From the NCBI GenBank assembly GCA_903837815.1, contig CAILWD010000324.1:1-25640 (forward strand): 25,640 nt of DNA, given 5' to 3'. The notes below the pieces were generated by a model. The model made no database searches and had not been told where the DNA came from. It worked only from the letters and a program-made list of their open reading frames with translations. The stretch comes from an uncultured Chloroflexota bacterium (GTDB taxonomy: Bacteria; Chloroflexota; Anaerolineae; Anaerolineales; Villigracilaceae). The position numbers and the translations under genes were made by a program. This document shows, one piece after another, positions 22,666 to 25,640 of this stretch (within the stretch, counting starts at the first letter, position 1; each line of letters starts with the position of its first letter).

Positions 22666-23892
22666 ATGTTCAAAAATAAAAACCTCGCTGTCCTCTTCTT
22701 TGCGCTCGTTGTCGTGATGCTTGGCTTTGGCATCGTCATCCCCATCCTGCCGTTCTACGTCGAACACTTCGGCGGCAGCGGCAAGGACATGGGCATGTTG
22801 ATGGCAATCTATTCCATCATGCAGTTCATCTTCTCCCCCATCTGGGGAAGCCTCTCCGACCATTACGGGCGCAAGCCCATTTTGCTGGTGGGAATCATCG
22901 GGAACGTGGTCTCACAGGTCTTATATGGCCTGGTGGGAGATTTCGCCGAAGCGGGCATGTTTGCCCCGCAAACTTCGCTCATCCTGTTAATGGTGACTCG
23001 CGGACTGGCTGGGATTCTCTCCTCGGCAACGTTGCCAACGGCGATGGCGATCATCAGCGACCGCACCAGTCACCACGAACGCGGCGGCGGCATGGGACTG
23101 GTCGGCGCGGCAATGGGCGTTGGCATGGTGCTGGGGCCGGGCATCGGCGGCATGATGTCGGGCATATCCCTTTCTGCGCCGTTTTACTTCGCGGCGGCAA
23201 TCTCGGTCATCGCCGTCATCCTGACCTGGGTGATGGTCTCCGAATCGCTGCCACAGGAGGAGCGCACCGTCACGCTTGGCAAGGTCAACGGTCCGCAACT
23301 GGGCGAGATGTGGCAGGCGCTTTTCGGTCCCATCGGATTTTTACTCTTTCTGGCATTCCTGCACAGTTTCGCGCTTGCCAATTTCGAAGGCGTCTTCGGG
23401 ATGTACACCCAACTCCGCTACGAGTACAACGCCACGCAGGTCGGCATCGTATTGACGGTGGTTGGTCTGGTCTCGGCTATCGTGCAAGGCGCATTGACCG
23501 GCCCCGCCACCCGCAAATGGGGCGACTCGCTCGTGGTCAAGGCTTCACTCTTTGCCAGCATCTTTGGCTTTATTTTGATGACTGTTGTGGAAAGTGAACC
23601 CGGCAAAATCGCCGCTTCGGTCATGCTGGCTTCGGGCTTTTTCATGCTGACCAATTCGATGATCCGCCCCGGCTCCTCTTCGCTCATCTCGAAGCAGGAA
23701 GGAATCAGCCAGGGCGCAGCAATGGGCATAAACAACGCCTTCATGAGTTTGGGACGGATTGCCGGTCCGCTGTGGGCTGGCTACGCGCTGGACATCAACC
23801 TGAATTTCCCCTATCTGACCGGCGCTTTCATCATGGCGGTTGGCTTTGTGTTATGCCTGTTCTTCCTGCCTGCCGAAAAAATAAACGGGTAG
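22666..23892 (+). CDS. MFS transporter (DHA1-type, probable drug exporter)
   Basis: A 408-residue membrane protein with about twelve hydrophobic helices. Motif A of the major facilitator superfamily is at 61-71 (GSLSDHYGRKP), between helices 2 and 3. The helix-5 region GLVGAAMGVGMVLGPGIGGMM is the antiporter motif C type seen in drug/proton antiporters. Length and pattern match TetA-like exporters driven by protons. The substrate cannot be told. It has its own leaderless promoter and a palindromic repeat after the stop, so it is probably a single-gene unit. Confidence 0.92.
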   Translation: MFKNKNLAVLFFALVVVMLGFGIVIPILPFYVEHFGGSGKDMGMLMAIYSIMQFIFSPIWGSLSDHYGRKPILLVGIIGNVVSQVLYGLVGDFAEAGMFAPQTSLILLMVTRGLAGILSSATLPTAMAIISDRTSHHERGGGMGLVGAAMGVGMVLGPGIGGMMSGISLSAPFYFAAAISVIAVILTWVMVSESLPQEERTVTLGKVNGPQLGEMWQALFGPIGFLLFLAFLHSFALANFEGVFGMYTQLRYEYNATQVGIVLTVVGLVSAIVQGALTGPATRKWGDSLVVKASLFASIFGFILMTVVESEPGKIAASVMLASGFFMLTNSMIRPGSSSLISKQEGISQGAAMGINNAFMSLGRIAGPLWAGYALDINLNFPYLTGAFIMAVGFVLCLFFLPAEKING

Positions 23893-23916
23893 ACTTGCCT
23901 TCGGTGACTCGCGTCC

Positions 23917-23939
23917 GTCAAAAGTCTCCAACTTTTGAC
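23917..23939. repeat. Perfect hairpin GTCAAAAGT-ctcca-ACTTTTGAC
   Basis: Nine-base arms (23917-23925 and 23931-23939) around a five-base loop, with no T-run on either side long enough for termination. It looks like another dispersed palindrome. It could still help end the MFS transcript. Confidence 0.65.
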
Positions 23940-24004
23940 TCCAAATTCACCCATCAATTCAATTGAAACTTGCTGGCAACGTCCCCATTTCGTTGATTCT
24001 GCTT

Positions 24005-24010
24005 TAAAAT
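24005..24010 (+). promoter_or_regulatory. -10 box of the SPFH-like gene, near-leaderless
   Basis: TAAAAT followed by ten bases (CGGTGCCACG) and ATG at 24021. About three untranslated bases are expected; no Shine-Dalgarno. Confidence 0.55.
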
Positions 24011-24020
24011 CGGTGCCACG

Positions 24021-25448
24021 ATGATCAGAAAACTCTTTAGTGGATTAGGGACTTCCTTACACACCCCCATCGGGGTCATTGTCACAGCCAATCTTATCCT
24101 GGTTGCGGCGGCATGGCTTGTCGGGATTCGCGCCCCCTTATTTTATATCATCAGCATATTGATTCTGGGCTTCGATATCTTTGTTTCTGTCACCCTGCAG
24201 GACAGATTGATCCATTTCTTCGCCCAATTCGTCCTGCCGATTCAAAACCCCGAACACCGCGAAGAAATCGCGACGCGGGTGAAAAACTTCGAGGGCGGCA
24301 GGCGCGGACCGGCGATGTTCGTCAAAAACGGACGGATGATCCTGCACAAAGGCGAAGCCAAAAAACGCGGCCCCGGCTTGATCGTCCTCGACACCGCCAG
24401 CGCCCTCGTCCTGCGCACCGATACCGAGATCAAAGACACAGTGGGACCCGGCATCAAATTTACGAAGGGGAATGAATACGTCGCGGGCAGCGTAGACCTG
24501 CGGGCACAATGGCAGTTCATCGGTCCGCTCGCCACCGACCAGCCCTTCCTCAACCCCATCTCATCGCCAAAGGAATACAATGAATCTCTGGGACGCCGCC
24601 AGAGAACGAACGGCTGGACGCGGGATGGATTCGAAATCTCCCCCACCATCAGCATCCGCTTTAGCGTCAAACGACCCGGGAAGAAAGCCCCCAACGAAAG
24701 CGGCGTCACCTCCTACTATGGCTTCGACCCGGAAGCGGTACGAAACGCAGTTGTCCGCCAGTTTGACTTCATGGATGCGGAAGGCGGAGGCATCACCCAG
24801 ATGGATTGGGATGAACTCCCCGCGCACCTGGTCGTCAACATCTGGCGCGAATATATTCGCAAATTCAAATTCGACGAGTTATTCTCTTCGCGGGAGGTGG
24901 ATAGCCCCAGCGGACTGCAAACCATCGAAGAGGCAATCAACCAGCGGGTGAAGAAGTCGCACGTCGACAGGCTCGACGACACCGGCCTAAGACATGGAGA
25001 TTGGGCCGAAAGCCTCGAATACAAACAACTCCAGGCTCACGGGCTGGAGATCATGGATGTGCGCATCCACAAAGTTCTCTTCGATGAAGCCCTCGAAAAA
25101 CGAATCATCGACCAGTGGAACACAGAGTGGTACAAGTCTGCCGCGCAGGAAGAACGCCATCTCAAGGAAATGGAAGGCTTGAATGAAACAGCCGGGCGTA
25201 TTGAAGCCGGCAAACTCTTTGCAACCACCGCTTCGCAAAAATTCAGCGGCAAGACCACCCTGCCCCAAGACAACCATTTCAAGACCCTGCAACTGCTGAT
25301 CGAACCGCTCAAAGAGTTCATCCTCAACCAACGCGACGACAGCAACAGCGCGAGCGAGGAAGAGAGAAAACTGGAGGAAATCTGGAAGTGGCTGCTCGAT
25401 AACACCAGCACACAACCAGAGGCGCCCGCGTCAGGAGGCAGGAAATGA
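24021..25448 (+). CDS. SPFH/Band-7-like membrane protein
   Basis: A 475-residue protein with two N-terminal membrane segments (about 17-35 and 39-58) and a large soluble part. The middle resembles a Band-7 fold: ISIRFSVKRP, AVRNAVVRQFDF, ALWREYIRKF-like text, GLEIMDVRIHKVLFDEALEKRIIDQW, then a charged helix (TEWYKSAAQEERHLKEMEG), as in stomatin and flotillin relatives. The C-terminal tail is acidic and disordered. SPFH proteins form membrane scaffolds. The match is by pattern and is divergent, so the family call is moderate. Its TGA overlaps the next ATG (ATGA), with GGAGG close by, showing translational coupling to the truncated downstream membrane protein. Confidence 0.75.
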   Translation: MIRKLFSGLGTSLHTPIGVIVTANLILVAAAWLVGIRAPLFYIISILILGFDIFVSVTLQDRLIHFFAQFVLPIQNPEHREEIATRVKNFEGGRRGPAMFVKNGRMILHKGEAKKRGPGLIVLDTASALVLRTDTEIKDTVGPGIKFTKGNEYVAGSVDLRAQWQFIGPLATDQPFLNPISSPKEYNESLGRRQRTNGWTRDGFEISPTISIRFSVKRPGKKAPNESGVTSYYGFDPEAVRNAVVRQFDFMDAEGGGITQMDWDELPAHLVVNIWREYIRKFKFDELFSSREVDSPSGLQTIEEAINQRVKKSHVDRLDDTGLRHGDWAESLEYKQLQAHGLEIMDVRIHKVLFDEALEKRIIDQWNTEWYKSAAQEERHLKEMEGLNETAGRIEAGKLFATTASQKFSGKTTLPQDNHFKTLQLLIEPLKEFILNQRDDSNSASEEERKLEEIWKWLLDNTSTQPEAPASGGRK

Positions 25449-25640
25449 GAGTGCAGATAAGGCGTCCCTCACTGCATGTCAACCCGCTGCTCTACAGCCT
25501 GACAGATGAAGGCGTGGAATACAGGAATCGCCTGCGCGGCTGGATCGGCGGGGTGACCTGGCTGGGGCTGAGCGCGTCGACCATCATCATTACCCTGCTT
25601 GCAGCCAATAAATGGGAGTTGATCCCCATCGCCGCCCTTG
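25445..25640 (+). CDS. Membrane protein, 5' part only (runs off the window)
   Basis: The start overlaps the previous stop by four bases (ATGA) and has GGAGG upstream. The 65 visible residues begin MRVQIRRPSLHVNPLLY, contain a segment TDEGVEYRNRLRGWIGG and a hydrophobic helix (about 38-54, LGLSASTIIITLLAA). The frame is still open at 25640. I do not recognise a family from this part. Coupling implies that it works with the SPFH-like protein. Confidence 0.75.
   Translation, partial: MRVQIRRPSLHVNPLLYSLTDEGVEYRNRLRGWIGGVTWLGLSASTIIITLLAANKWELIPIAAL

Overview
The window is a moderately GC-rich stretch of bacterial chromosome. The gene content suggests a member of the Chloroflexota, most likely class Anaerolineae: Pro/Thr-rich stalks on surface proteins, a LysM protein next to an LCP protein, a 7TM-GAF histidine-kinase-like protein, a SPFH-like pair, and short palindromic intergenic repeats. 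That placement is inferred from recognised gene content, not from a marker gene. No rRNA, tRNA, CRISPR array, prophage or insertion sequence was found.

Left part (1-10.9 kb). After about 430 bases with no supported gene comes a threonine/serine dehydratase with a hairpin-rich leader. A signalling block follows: a PAS-PAS-GAF-PAS-PAS-GGDEF diguanylate cyclase, a soluble PAS/GAF hybrid histidine kinase with its own receiver, and a REC-HD-GYP response regulator only 29 bases further on. A perfect 16-bp bidirectional terminator separates this block from two leftward, translationally coupled PlsC-type acyltransferases and a leftward PilZ protein. Synthesis (GGDEF), breakdown (HD-GYP) and binding (PilZ) of c-di-GMP therefore sit within about 9 kb.

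Middle part (10.9-17.8 kb). This holds a leftward SCP-x-type thiolase, a small unknown protein with an HExxH motif, and a roughly 400-base region with two near-identical 28-nt elements 118 bases apart that ends in a strong terminator. Next come a MalY/PatB-type aminotransferase interrupted by one in-frame TGA, a lipoprotein with an HDATH motif and an EF-hand-like loop, a membrane-anchored sulfotransferase-like protein and an exported TPR protein.

Right part (17.8-25.6 kb). All genes run rightward: a 7TM-GAF-coiled-coil kinase-like protein with Gln instead of the phospho-accepting His, a LysM protein overlapping it by one base, an LCP lipoprotein, an MFS transporter, and a SPFH-like membrane protein coupled to a second membrane protein cut off by the window edge. 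The first three look like a cell-envelope sensing and assembly group.

Two features recur across the window. Many genes on both strands have a TATAAT-like -10 box only 5-10 bases before the start codon and no Shine-Dalgarno, which indicates leaderless mRNAs. Several intergenic gaps carry perfect inverted repeats without a U-tract, which look like dispersed palindromic elements rather than terminators.
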